This document shows, piece after piece, positions 35,752 to 44,826 of a stretch of DNA of 64,000 nt. A program made the position numbers and the translations under genes. Positions within the stretch are counted from its first letter, which is position 1; each line of letters starts with the position of its first letter. The notes under the pieces are model-generated. The model searched no databases and was not told where the DNA came from. It saw only the letters and a list, made by a program, of their open reading frames with translations. The stretch is taken from positions 1 through 64,000 of the forward strand of contig NZ_CALKZP010000051.1 in NCBI RefSeq assembly GCF_938002845.1, given 5' to 3'. This DNA comes from an uncultured Campylobacter sp. (GTDB lineage: Bacteria; Campylobacterota; Campylobacteria; Campylobacterales; Campylobacteraceae).

Positions 35752-36387
35752 TTGCAAGTAGAATTTATAGAGCAAATGCCCTCTACACAGGAGTTTTTAG
35801 TAGGCGCCGTGCGCGAAGGCAGGATAACGCCGCCTTTTGCGATCGCCGCAAATCGCCAAAGCGCCGGTATCGGCTCGCGCGGCAACGACTGGGAGGGCGC
35901 GAGCGGCGATCTTGCTTTTTCGTTTTGTGTAGCCCAAACGGATCTGCCCGCGGACGTGCCGCTACAGTCGGCGAGTATATATTTTGCGATGATCATGCAG
36001 GAATTTCTCGCATCGCTCGGTTCGCAGCTTTGGCTAAAATGGCCCAACGATTTTTATCTGGGCGAGCGTAAAATCGGCGGAACGATGACGAATAAGATCA
36101 AAAATACCCTAGTCTGCGGCATTGGCATGAACCTACTCGGCGCGCCCAAATATGCGGGAATTTTAGATATAAAAATCAGCGCAAAAGACGCTATAGAGGG
36201 CTTTTTTGCGCTATATGAAAATAAAATCTCGTGGAAGCAAATTTTTAGAAATTTTTCGTTACAATTCCAAAAATCGCAAAAATTTAGCGTTCATCTAGGC
36301 GGCGAAAAAATTTCACTCGCGCAGGCTAAACTTTGCGAAGACGGATCGATCATAATAAATGAAGAAAGGGTTTATGCTTTAAGATGA
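35752..36387 (+). CDS. birA: Biotin-protein ligase
   Basis: 211 residues from a TTG start; AGGAG lies about seven bases upstream and no ATG fits. Shows MPSTQEFLV, ANRQSAGIGSRGNDWEGASGDLAFSF (the biotinyl-AMP loop, here GIGSRGNDW), LWLKWPNDFYLGERKIGG (catalytic Lys in KWPND) and CGIGMNL. It lacks the N-terminal DNA-binding domain of E. coli BirA, so it is a ligase only. Overlaps parA by four bases. Confidence 0.92.
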   Translation: MQVEFIEQMPSTQEFLVGAVREGRITPPFAIAANRQSAGIGSRGNDWEGASGDLAFSFCVAQTDLPADVPLQSASIYFAMIMQEFLASLGSQLWLKWPNDFYLGERKIGGTMTNKIKNTLVCGIGMNLLGAPKYAGILDIKISAKDAIEGFFALYENKISWKQIFRNFSLQFQKSQKFSVHLGGEKISLAQAKLCEDGSIIINEERVYALR

Positions 36388-37175
36388 GTGAAGTAATTAC
36401 GATTGCCAATCAAAAAGGCGGCGTCGGAAAGACGACCACAGCGGTTAATCTCGCTGCGTCGCTAGCGATAAAGAAAAAGCGGGTCCTACTGATCGACGTA
36501 GACCCTCAGGCGAACGCTACGACGGGGCTTGGCTTTAACCGCAGCGACTTTGAATTTAACATTTATCACGTCCTAACGGGGCGTAAGAGCATGTCCGAAG
36601 TGATCCAAAAGACCGAACTTGAGTTTATGGATTTAGTGCCGTCAAATATCGGACTTGTAGGCATCGAGCGCGAAGTAAGCGAAGAGAAAGATTTCAAACT
36701 AATGCTAAAAAATAAAATTTCCGAGGTTAAGGACAGATACGATTTCATCATCATCGATTCGCCGCCGACGCTTGGTAGCATTACGGTAAATGCCTTGGTT
36801 GCAAGTGATAGCGTCATCATCCCGATTCAGTGCGAATTCTATGCACTTGAAGGCGTCGCGCTGATCCTAAATACCGTAAAAGTCGTCAAGCAAACGCTCA
36901 ATAAAAATTTAAAAATTCGCGGATTTTTACCTACGATGTATAGTTTGCAAAACAATCTAGCCAAAGAAACGGTCGCGAATTTACGCGAGTATTTCGACGA
37001 TAAGCTCTTTCGTATCGGCAAGAGTGATGATCTAGTCATCATCCCGCGCAATATTAAGCTAGCCGAAAGCCCAAGTTTTGGCAAGCCGGTGGTTTTATAC
37101 GATATAAAATCTGCTGGCTCCATTGCCTATCAAGACCTCGCTAAATCCATAATGGAGCAAAAATGGGCAAGGTAA
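36384..37175 (+). CDS. parA: Chromosome partition ATPase ParA (Soj)
   Basis: 263 residues. Deviant Walker A NQKGGVGKTTTAVNLAA, Walker A' DVDPQANATTGLG, Walker B FIIIDSPPTLGSITVNAL, then QCEFYALEGVALIL. With ParB it segregates the chromosome origin. It starts inside birA and ends inside parB (13-base overlap). Length and lack of an N-terminal wHTH fit the chromosomal type. Confidence 0.96.
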   Translation: MSEVITIANQKGGVGKTTTAVNLAASLAIKKKRVLLIDVDPQANATTGLGFNRSDFEFNIYHVLTGRKSMSEVIQKTELEFMDLVPSNIGLVGIEREVSEEKDFKLMLKNKISEVKDRYDFIIIDSPPTLGSITVNALVASDSVIIPIQCEFYALEGVALILNTVKVVKQTLNKNLKIRGFLPTMYSLQNNLAKETVANLREYFDDKLFRIGKSDDLVIIPRNIKLAESPSFGKPVVLYDIKSAGSIAYQDLAKSIMEQKWAR

Positions 37176-38026
37176 AAAGAGCACTCGGTCGCGGGCTCGG
37201 TGCGATTTTAGACGACGTAGAAAGCTCCTATAACAGGGAGCTAGAAAGTGGAAATGCCGATAGCTTAGTTATCGAAATCGATGTCGATAAAATCGAGCCA
37301 AATCCATATCAACCGCGTCAAAGCTTCGATGAAGAGGCACTTAGGCAGCTGAGCGAAAGCATCGCTCGCCACGGGCTCATTCAGCCTATCATTGTTATTC
37401 AAAAAGATGATTCTTACGTCCTTATCGCCGGCGAGCGACGTCTAAGAGCGACGAAGCTTTTGGGCGAGAGTAAAATCAAAGCCGTAGTTGCAGACATAAA
37501 ATCTCAAAATTTAAGAGAGCTTGCCCTCATCGAAAATATCCAGCGCGAGGATCTAAATCCTATTGAGCTTGCTAAGTCCTATAAGGAGCTTATCGGCGAA
37601 TATAGGATCACGCAAGAGGAGTTAGCCGACATCATCAAAAAGTCCCGCACGCAAATTACCAATACGCTAAGGCTTTTAAATTTATGCTCCGAAGTGCAAG
37701 ACGCCATAAGCGCAGATAAAATTTCGCAAGGGCACGCCAAGATAATGGTTGGACTTGAAAAAGAGGATCAAATTTTAGCTCTAAATACGATTTTAGGACA
37801 GCGCTTAAGCGTAAGAGATACTGAAAATTTAGTAAAAAAGCTTAAAGATAAAACCGTTCCGAAAGAGAAAAAGCCTGGCGTGGAATTTCAAAGCTTCAAG
37901 CCTGAGCTTTTAAAGCTAAAGGCCAAGCTTGATCAATTTGGTAAAATAAGTATCAAAGAGCGTAAAATTTCGATCGAATTTAGCGAAATTTTACAAATTT
38001 CCGAGTTTTTAAAGAAAATCGGATGA
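37163..38026 (+). CDS. parB: Chromosome partition protein ParB (Spo0J)
   Basis: 287 residues. N-terminal KRALGRGLGAILDD, then VDKIEPNPYQPRQSFDEEALRQLSESI, LIAGERRLRATKL (CTP-binding GERR box), ALIENIQREDLNPIE, and a helix-turn-helix ITQEELADIIKKSRTQITNTLRLLNL. The C-terminal dimer domain ends at ILQISEFLKKIG. Binds parS and CTP and slides on DNA. No convincing parS palindrome was found in the window. Confidence 0.96.
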   Translation: MGKVKRALGRGLGAILDDVESSYNRELESGNADSLVIEIDVDKIEPNPYQPRQSFDEEALRQLSESIARHGLIQPIIVIQKDDSYVLIAGERRLRATKLLGESKIKAVVADIKSQNLRELALIENIQREDLNPIELAKSYKELIGEYRITQEELADIIKKSRTQITNTLRLLNLCSEVQDAISADKISQGHAKIMVGLEKEDQILALNTILGQRLSVRDTENLVKKLKDKTVPKEKKPGVEFQSFKPELLKLKAKLDQFGKISIKERKISIEFSEILQISEFLKKIG

Positions 38027-38100
38027 TTTTTTATAGTGTATTTTAATTTTTCATATTGTAAAATACGCATTTTGTTTAAAACCAACCTGGAGGAGGTGCG

Positions 38101-38523
38101 ATGCTAGACGTAAGTTTGACCGCCATGATAACGACCATCGTCGTATTTTTAGCCTTGATTTACTTCTTAAATATCAAGCTTTATAGACCGTTACTTTTGC
38201 ATATGGAAAAGCGAGAGGCTATTATTAAAGAAGATGAGGCAAATGCGATGAAAAACGCACAGGATGCAGATGCCGATAAAGCAGAGATCGTAAGAATCAT
38301 GGATGCTGCGAAGTTGCAAGCCGTTAAAATAAAGCAAGAGGCGATGGATAGCGCGAAGCAGGCTGCCGCCAGAGAAATAGCCGAGAAAAAAGCCGCGATG
38401 GAGGAGGATTTTGATCAATTCTTAGGCGGTTTGGATGAGCAAAAGCGCAACCTAAAAAATGATTTGCAAGCCAAAATTCCGGAATTTGAAAATGCCCTAA
38501 GCACTGCCGTGGCTAAAGTATGA
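38101..38523 (+). CDS. atpF': ATP synthase subunit b'
   Basis: 140 residues. One N-terminal membrane helix (ITTIVVFLALIYFLNIKLYRPLL), then a long coiled-coil. Two b-type genes in a row (this and atpF) are normal for Campylobacter and Helicobacter. A very strong GGAGGAGG (38089-38096) precedes the ATG, and a promoter may lie in the A/T-rich 75 bases after parB. Confidence 0.88.
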   Translation: MLDVSLTAMITTIVVFLALIYFLNIKLYRPLLLHMEKREAIIKEDEANAMKNAQDADADKAEIVRIMDAAKLQAVKIKQEAMDSAKQAAAREIAEKKAAMEEDFDQFLGGLDEQKRNLKNDLQAKIPEFENALSTAVAKV

Positions 38524-38533
38524 GGATTTCAGT

Positions 38534-39049
38534 ATGAAAAAATATCTATTTTTATTTATCGTTCCGGCGCTTGTTTTAGCAAGTGGCGAGCACGATGGAG
38601 TTAAAGATTACGACGTGCTGTGGCGAAGCATAAATTTCATTTTGTTTTTCGGAATTTTGTTTTATCTTTTAAAAGGTCCCGCTAAAGCAGCATATCAAGG
38701 TAGAATCAACGGCATCGCATCTAGACTTGAGGCTAATCAAAAAATTTTAAAAGAGTCTGCAGCTCGCAAGGAACAAGCTAAAAAAGATCTACAAGATGCT
38801 AAGGTTCGAGGCGCAGCTTTAATTGAAACTGCTAAAAAAGAGATCGTGTACGCCGCCGAAAAGATAAAAAATGCGACCGAGCAAGAGATCGCGAATTTGC
38901 AAAAATCTTTCGATGAGCAGAAAAGCTTTGAGGCGCGCAAGATCAAAAAAGAGGTCGTAAGCGAGATTCTGGATGATATTTTTGCATCGGACGACATTAA
39001 ATTCGGTCAAGATAAGCTGGTTAAAATCGTAGAGAAAAAGGTCGGATGA
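38534..39049 (+). CDS. atpF: ATP synthase subunit b
   Basis: 171 residues. An N-terminal hydrophobic leader (YLFLFIVPALVLASG), helix SINFILFFGILFYLLKGPA and a charged coiled-coil stalk (KEIVYAAEKIKNATEQEI). Peripheral stalk of F1Fo. Overlaps atpH by four bases. Confidence 0.92.
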   Translation: MKKYLFLFIVPALVLASGEHDGVKDYDVLWRSINFILFFGILFYLLKGPAKAAYQGRINGIASRLEANQKILKESAARKEQAKKDLQDAKVRGAALIETAKKEIVYAAEKIKNATEQEIANLQKSFDEQKSFEARKIKKEVVSEILDDIFASDDIKFGQDKLVKIVEKKVG

Positions 39050-39579
39050 TGATAAATAACACCTCAAAAAGATATGTAAACGCCCTGATACTGAGCTATA
39101 AAAAAGATGAACTAGGCTCTGTTTTGCAGACGCTCGAGAGCGTTGCGAGTGCATTTAGAATTCCAAAATTCCAAGATATTGTAAAATCCCCGACGCTAAA
39201 AGAGGAATCCAAGGTGGAACTTATTGCGTCGTTTATAAAAAATCCAAGCGAAAAAATCGTAAATTTTATTAAACTCCTAGCTAAAAATAGGCGTATTGCG
39301 CTAATTCCACAGATAGTCGAGGAACTGCGCAAGAATATTGCGGCGCTGGATAATAAATACTTAGGTAAAATTTATTCCGCTACCGAAATAGACGTCGCGA
39401 AAATAAAAGAGCTAGAGGCTAAAATTTCAAAGAAATTTAATGCAGATATTACTCTGCAACCCGTTAAAAGCGAGCTTGAAGGCATTAAGATCGAAGTCGA
39501 GGATCTTGGATTTGAGATTAGTTTTTCAGTTGATAGATTGAAACAAAAAATGAGCGAATATATTTTAAAAGCAATTTAA
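39046..39579 (+). CDS. atpH: ATP synthase subunit delta
   Basis: 177 residues. KRYVNALILSY at the N-terminus, NFIKLLAKNRRIALIPQIVEEL in the middle, and the C-terminal domain typical of delta/OSCP. Connects the stalk to F1. Eleven bases before atpA. Confidence 0.92.
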   Translation: MMINNTSKRYVNALILSYKKDELGSVLQTLESVASAFRIPKFQDIVKSPTLKEESKVELIASFIKNPSEKIVNFIKLLAKNRRIALIPQIVEELRKNIAALDNKYLGKIYSATEIDVAKIKELEAKISKKFNADITLQPVKSELEGIKIEVEDLGFEISFSVDRLKQKMSEYILKAI

Positions 39580-39590
39580 AGGAGTAAAGC

Positions 39591-41105
39591 GTGGGTGCGA
39601 AAATTAAGGCAGACGAAATCAGCAGCATAATCAAAGAGCGAATCGAAAATTTCGATCTTAGCGTTGATATCGAAGAAACCGGTAAGGTCGTTTCGGTCGC
39701 AGACGGCGTTGCTAATGTTTACGGCTTAAAAAACGTAATGGCTAACGAGATGGTCGAATTCGAAAACGGAGCTCGTGGTATCGCGTTAAATTTAGAGGAG
39801 AGCAGTGTCGGCATCGTTATTTTAGGCGATACTAGCGGTATTAACGAAGGTAGTAGCGTTAAAAGACTGGGTAAGCTTTTACGCGTTCCGGTAGGTGATG
39901 CGCTAATAGGTCGCGTAGTAAATGCCCTAGGCGAGCCGATCGACGGCAAGGGCGCGATAGAGACCAGCGATACTAGATTTGTCGAAGAAAAGGCTAAAGG
40001 TATCATGGCTCGTAAATCCGTCCATGAGCCACTTCAAACGGGTCTTAAGGCGATAGACGCGCTAGTGCCGATCGGTCGCGGACAGCGCGAGCTCATCATC
40101 GGCGACCGCCAAACAGGAAAAACCACCGTTGCTGTTGATACCATCATCAATCAAAAGGGCCAAGATGTCATCTGCATATATGTAGCAATCGGTCAGAAAC
40201 AATCCACCGTCGCACAAGTCGTTAAAAAGCTTGAAGAGTACGGTGCGATGGATTATACGATCGTAGTTGCAGCCGGTGCTAGCGAGGCAGCCGCGCTTCA
40301 GTATTTGGCTCCGTATTCGGGCTGCACTATGGGTGAGTATTTCAGAGATAACTCCCGCCACGCGCTTATCATCTACGATGATCTTAGCAAGCATGCGGTC
40401 GCATATCGCGAGATGTCGCTTATCTTGCGCCGTCCGCCAGGACGTGAGGCGTATCCTGGCGACGTATTCTACCTACACTCCCGTTTGCTTGAGCGCGCTA
40501 GCAAACTAAGCGATGCACTCGGCGCAGGCAGCCTAACGGCGCTTCCTATTATCGAGACGCAAGCAGGCGACGTTTCGGCATATATCCCTACAAATGTCAT
40601 CTCTATCACTGACGGTCAAATTTTCTTGGAGTCGGGTCTGTTTAACTCGGGAATTCGTCCTGCGATTAACGTGGGTCTATCGGTTAGTCGCGTCGGCGGT
40701 TCTGCTCAGATTAAAGCGATCAAAAAGGTCTCGGGAACCTTGCGTCTGGATCTTGCTCAATACCGCGAGCTTCAGGCGTTCGCGCAGTTTGCGAGCGATT
40801 TGGACGAGAGTAGCCGCAAGCAGCTGGATCGCGGACAAAGAATGGTCGAAATTTTAAAGCAGCCTCCTTACTCGCCGCTTCCGGTCGAAAATCAAGTGGT
40901 CATCATCTTCGCAGGAAGCCGCGGATTTTTAGATGACATACCTGCAAGCTCGATCGGTAAATTTGAAGCCGAGCTCTATCCATATATCGAGGCGAAATAC
41001 CCTGAAATTTTTGAAGAGATCAGAAGCAAAAAGACCATCGAGAAGGATTTGGAAGAAAATTTAATCAAGGCTCTAAATGACTTTAAAGCGACCTTTGCCG
41101 CTTAA
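39591..41105 (+). CDS. atpA: ATP synthase subunit alpha
   Basis: 504 residues from a GTG start with GGAG upstream. Walker A GDRQTGKTTVAVD, ALIIYDDLSKHAVAYREMSLILRRPPGREAYPGDVFYLHSRLLERA, and SVSRVGGSAQIKAIKKV. Non-catalytic nucleotide-binding subunit of F1. The Fo genes atpB and atpE are not in this cluster, as usual in the group. Confidence 0.98.
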   Translation: MGAKIKADEISSIIKERIENFDLSVDIEETGKVVSVADGVANVYGLKNVMANEMVEFENGARGIALNLEESSVGIVILGDTSGINEGSSVKRLGKLLRVPVGDALIGRVVNALGEPIDGKGAIETSDTRFVEEKAKGIMARKSVHEPLQTGLKAIDALVPIGRGQRELIIGDRQTGKTTVAVDTIINQKGQDVICIYVAIGQKQSTVAQVVKKLEEYGAMDYTIVVAAGASEAAALQYLAPYSGCTMGEYFRDNSRHALIIYDDLSKHAVAYREMSLILRRPPGREAYPGDVFYLHSRLLERASKLSDALGAGSLTALPIIETQAGDVSAYIPTNVISITDGQIFLESGLFNSGIRPAINVGLSVSRVGGSAQIKAIKKVSGTLRLDLAQYRELQAFAQFASDLDESSRKQLDRGQRMVEILKQPPYSPLPVENQVVIIFAGSRGFLDDIPASSIGKFEAELYPYIEAKYPEIFEEIRSKKTIEKDLEENLIKALNDFKATFAA

Positions 41106-41117
41106 GAAGGCTAAATT

Positions 41118-42026
41118 ATGGCAAATTTAAAGGATATAAAACTTCAAATCAAAAGCGTCAGAAATACGGAGAAGACTACCAAAGCTATGAAGCTGGTCTC
41201 CAACGTTAAGCTTAAAAACACAAAAGAAGCGGCGATGCGCTCGCGAGCTTATGCGGTGAAGATTAACGAGGTCTTGGGTGAAATTTCTGCGCGCGTTAAA
41301 AATTACGTAGGCAATAATTCGGGCAACGACGAAAAACTTAGAATTTTTGATACCACGCGGGAAGTAAAGGTGGTTGATCTGCTGTTTATCACCGCAGATA
41401 AAGGACTTTGCGGCGGTTTTAATATCAACACCATCAAAAAGATCAAAGCTTTGATCGAGGAGCTTAAGGCTAAAAAGATCAAGGTTCGCCTTCGCGCCGT
41501 CGGCAAAAAGGGGATAGAGTATTTTGATTTTCAGGGCATTGAGCTTTTGGAGCGATATATCGGCGTGAGCTCATCTCCATCGTCCGAGAAAGCTAACGAA
41601 ATCGTCCAAGCCGCAGTTAAGGATTTTAACGAAGGCAAAACCGACGAGGTCATACTCGTCCACAACGGCTATTTGAATATGATTACCCAAGAGATGCGGG
41701 TAAATACGCTGGTGCCGATCGGTGAGCCTGCGATTAGCGAGGACGCTTTAAAAACATCTACATTGGAAGTAGAGGTTGAAAGCCCTGAGGACGAAGAAAC
41801 ATTGATGTTAAATTTAATCCAGAGCTATCTTAGCTACAGTATGTATTACGCGCTGATCGACTCTTTGGCCGCGGAGCACTGCTCGAGAATGAATGCGATG
41901 GAGAATGCGACAAACAACGCCAAGGAGCGCGTATCGCAGTTAAATTTAGCATACAACAAAGCCAGACAAGGCTCTATCACGACTGAGCTTATCGAGATCA
42001 TAAGTGGCGTCGAATCAATGAAATGA
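41118..42026 (+). CDS. atpG: ATP synthase subunit gamma
   Basis: 302 residues. ANLKDIKLQIKSVRNTEKTTKAMKLVS, ITADKGLCGGFNI and the C-terminal NATNNAKERVSQLNLAYNKARQGSITTELIEI. Central rotor shaft. Ends four bases into the upstream leader of atpD. Confidence 0.97.
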   Translation: MANLKDIKLQIKSVRNTEKTTKAMKLVSNVKLKNTKEAAMRSRAYAVKINEVLGEISARVKNYVGNNSGNDEKLRIFDTTREVKVVDLLFITADKGLCGGFNINTIKKIKALIEELKAKKIKVRLRAVGKKGIEYFDFQGIELLERYIGVSSSPSSEKANEIVQAAVKDFNEGKTDEVILVHNGYLNMITQEMRVNTLVPIGEPAISEDALKTSTLEVEVESPEDEETLMLNLIQSYLSYSMYYALIDSLAAEHCSRMNAMENATNNAKERVSQLNLAYNKARQGSITTELIEIISGVESMK

Positions 42027-42037
42027 AAGGAAAACGG

Positions 42038-43435
42038 ATGAAAGGAATAATTTCTCAGGTAATGGGTCCCGTGGTCGATGTCGATTTCAAGGACTATTTA
42101 CCAAAGATTAATGAAGCTATCGAGGTTAAATTTGACGTCGAGGGCGCTCATCGCAGGTTGATCCTAGAGGTAGCCGCACACCTTGGAGACAACCGCGTCC
42201 GCACGATCGCTATGGATATGAGCGATGGACTTAGGCGAGGGCTTGAGGCTACGGCTCTGGGTGCGCCTATTACGGTGCCGGTGGGCGAGAAGGTTTTGGG
42301 TAGAATTTTTAACGTCACGGGCGATCTGATCGACGAAGGCGAGGATGAAAAATTTGAAACCCGCTGGTCGATCCACAGAGATCCGCCTAGCTTTGAAAAT
42401 CAAAGCACGAAGAGCGAAATTTTTGAAACCGGCATTAAAGTGGTCGATCTGCTAGCTCCTTATGCAAAGGGCGGTAAGGTAGGCTTATTCGGCGGTGCTG
42501 GCGTCGGTAAGACCGTCATCATCATGGAACTGATTCACAACGTCGCTTTCAAACACAGCGGTTACTCCGTATTTGCGGGCGTCGGCGAACGAACGAGAGA
42601 GGGAAACGACCTTTATAACGAGATGAAAGAATCGGGAGTTCTGGATAAGGTCGCCTTAACCTACGGTCAGATGAACGAGCCGCCGGGGGCGAGAAATCGC
42701 ATCGCGCTAACCGGCCTTACGATGGCTGAATATTTCCGCGATGAGCTAGGGCTTGACGTTTTGATGTTTATCGATAATATCTTCCGTTTCTCGCAGTCGG
42801 GTTCGGAGATGTCCGCGCTTTTAGGGCGAATTCCGTCCGCAGTCGGTTATCAGCCTACGCTTGCTAGCGAAATGGGTAAATTACAAGAGCGCATTACTTC
42901 TACTAAGAAGGGCTCCATTACCTCCGTTCAGGCCGTTTATGTACCTGCGGACGACCTTACCGATCCTGCGCCTGCGACCGTTTTCGCGCACCTTGATGCG
43001 ACGACCGTTTTAAACAGAGCGATCGCCGAAAAAGGAATTTATCCTGCCGTCGATCCGCTTGATTCGACCTCAAGAATGCTTGATCCACAAATCATCGGCG
43101 AGGAGCATTACAAGGTCGCTCGCGGCGTCCAAGCGGTGCTTCAGAAATACAAAGATTTGCAGGATATCATCGCGATTTTAGGTATGGACGAGCTTAGCGA
43201 AGAGGACAAGCTCGTAGTCGAGCGCGCTAGAAAGATCGAGCGCTACCTATCTCAGCCGTTTTTCGTAGCCGAGGTATTTACCGGAAGCCCGGGCAAATAT
43301 ATCTCGCTAGAGGAGACTATCGCGGGATTTAAAGGAATTTTAGAGGGCAAATACGACGATCTGCCGGAAAATGCCTTTTACATGGTAGGAAATATCGACG
43401 AGGTAGTGGCAAAAGCCGAAAAGATGAAAGCATAG
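42038..43435 (+). CDS. atpD: ATP synthase subunit beta
   Basis: About 465 residues from ATG 42038 (GAAAACGG upstream; an in-frame ATG at 42023 overlaps atpG). GGAGVGKTVIIMELIHN (Walker A), VGERTREGNDLYNEM, VALTYGQMNEPPGAR, LMFIDNIFRFSQSGSEMSALLGR and LDATTVLNR. Catalytic F1 subunit. Confidence 0.98.
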   Translation: MKGIISQVMGPVVDVDFKDYLPKINEAIEVKFDVEGAHRRLILEVAAHLGDNRVRTIAMDMSDGLRRGLEATALGAPITVPVGEKVLGRIFNVTGDLIDEGEDEKFETRWSIHRDPPSFENQSTKSEIFETGIKVVDLLAPYAKGGKVGLFGGAGVGKTVIIMELIHNVAFKHSGYSVFAGVGERTREGNDLYNEMKESGVLDKVALTYGQMNEPPGARNRIALTGLTMAEYFRDELGLDVLMFIDNIFRFSQSGSEMSALLGRIPSAVGYQPTLASEMGKLQERITSTKKGSITSVQAVYVPADDLTDPAPATVFAHLDATTVLNRAIAEKGIYPAVDPLDSTSRMLDPQIIGEEHYKVARGVQAVLQKYKDLQDIIAILGMDELSEEDKLVVERARKIERYLSQPFFVAEVFTGSPGKYISLEETIAGFKGILEGKYDDLPENAFYMVGNIDEVVAKAEKMKA

Positions 43436-43445
43436 GAATTTTAAG

Positions 43446-43850
43446 ATGAAAGAATTTTTGCTTTTAGATATCGTTACACCCGAAGGGATGGTCTTTTCGG
43501 GCGAAGTCAAATCCGTCCAACTCCCCGGCATTACTGGCGAAATGGGTATTTTGCCAGGGCATGCGAGTTTGCTGACGGGGCTTAAAGATAAAAGCGAAGG
43601 TGGCGTCGTAGAGATCGTGGATAAAGATGGCAAAAAGCAGCTTGTTTTGGTAAACGATGGATTTTTGGAAGTTACAGAAGAAAAAACTACTATCCTAGCC
43701 ACTCAAGCCGTAGCTATCGGAGGCGATAGCGAAAGCGCCGTAGCGAAGTCTTTGCAGCGCGCCAAAGATATGCTTGCGTCTATTAGCTCCGATGCGGCAA
43801 ATTCCGCAGCAATCATGGCTAGAGTCGACGAATTCGCAAGGCAAAGTTAA
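43446..43850 (+). CDS. atpC: ATP synthase subunit epsilon
   Basis: 134 residues. LDIVTPEGMVFSGEVKSVQLPGITGEMGILPGHASLLTGL is the epsilon beta-sandwich; the C-terminal helices follow. Last gene of the F1 cluster; two bases separate its stop from tolQ, so transcription may run on into the Tol genes. Confidence 0.95.
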   Translation: MKEFLLLDIVTPEGMVFSGEVKSVQLPGITGEMGILPGHASLLTGLKDKSEGGVVEIVDKDGKKQLVLVNDGFLEVTEEKTTILATQAVAIGGDSESAVAKSLQRAKDMLASISSDAANSAAIMARVDEFARQS

Positions 43851-43852
43851 AT

Positions 43853-44428
43853 ATGCTAGATCTAATTTTAAGTTATTTTACTAGAAGCACGTTTATTACG
43901 ATATTCGTGCTTTCTTGGTTATCCGTCTATTTTGTCGTTACTTTTACGATTTTGATCTCCAGATTTGTAGGGCTTAGTGCATGGCAACACCGCGAAGCAA
44001 AGGCACTCGAATCCTTGCTGATGGGCGGTAGGATTTCGCTTTCGGGCTCTATTTTTCAAAAAGTAAATACCGATAAAATTTCAAAAGAAGCCTTGGAAAT
44101 TTATAAAGGCAAGGCCGAACGCGACTCCACTAGCGGACTTACTTGGCTATCTATCGTCGCCTCTACTTCGCCGTTTATCGGGCTATTCGGTACGGTTGTT
44201 AGCATACTTCACACATTTTCCAAGCTCGGCGGTGGAAATTCAGGCATCGATACTATCGCTCCTGCGATTAGCGAGGCCCTGGTTGCCACAGGATGTGGAA
44301 TTTTTGTAGCGATACCCGCATACACCTTTAGCTTACTTATAAAACGCAAAGCATACGAAGTTATGAGCATTATAAATCGTACAGCGGATATTTTGCTATT
44401 TAAAGCAAACACTGGAAAAGCTATTTAA
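43853..44428 (+). CDS. tolQ: TolQ/ExbB-family proton channel
   Basis: 191 residues, three membrane helices (FITIFVLSWLSVYFVVTFTIL, TSPFIGLFGTVVSILHTF, ALVATGCGIFVAIPAYTFSLL). The latter two carry the conserved GLFGTV and ATGxGxxVAIPA motifs of MotA/TolQ/ExbB. With TolR and TolA it couples proton flow to outer-membrane constriction. Overlap of one base with tolR. Location before tolA, tolB and pal argues for TolQ rather than ExbB. Confidence 0.9.
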   Translation: MLDLILSYFTRSTFITIFVLSWLSVYFVVTFTILISRFVGLSAWQHREAKALESLLMGGRISLSGSIFQKVNTDKISKEALEIYKGKAERDSTSGLTWLSIVASTSPFIGLFGTVVSILHTFSKLGGGNSGIDTIAPAISEALVATGCGIFVAIPAYTFSLLIKRKAYEVMSIINRTADILLFKANTGKAI

Positions 44429-44826
44429 TGTATAATTTCGACGAAAATCCAGAGTTAAATATCACTCCGCTCGTCGATATTATGCTTGTTTTGCTAGCGA
44501 TTTTAATGGTCGCGCAAACGGCGATTATCTACGATGAGAAGATCGAACTGCCTAGTGGCTCAAAAGCACAGGTTTCGGAAAATACCGCAGAATTCTTGCT
44601 TGTGCGTATTGGCGAAGATCGCAAGGTTTATATCGACAAAAGCTCGATGAGCCTAGCTGAATTCCCGGATAATCTCGTGCTGCTTAAAGGCACCGGCAAG
44701 TATAGCTTGGAAAAACCCGTCTATATCCAAGCCGATAAGAGACTCGTTTATGATGATGTAATGTTTGTCTTAAAGAGCTTAAAGCAAGCGGGTTTTACTA
44801 AAGTCGCGCTTCAAACAAATGGCTAA
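44428..44826 (+). CDS. tolR: TolR/ExbD-family protein
   Basis: 132 residues. A single N-terminal helix with the proton-carrying Asp in NITPLVDIMLVLLAILMVAQT, then the periplasmic domain (VYIQADKRLVYDDVMFVLKSLKQAGFTKVAL). Partner of TolQ. Eight-base overlap with tolA. Confidence 0.92.
   Translation: MYNFDENPELNITPLVDIMLVLLAILMVAQTAIIYDEKIELPSGSKAQVSENTAEFLLVRIGEDRKVYIDKSSMSLAEFPDNLVLLKGTGKYSLEKPVYIQADKRLVYDDVMFVLKSLKQAGFTKVALQTNG

Noticed and set aside
35177..35761. 194-codon plus-strand frame between fmt and birA
   Set aside because: Composition follows the repeats, start overlaps fmt without coupling signals, and no domain is recognisable. Reported as a repeat region.
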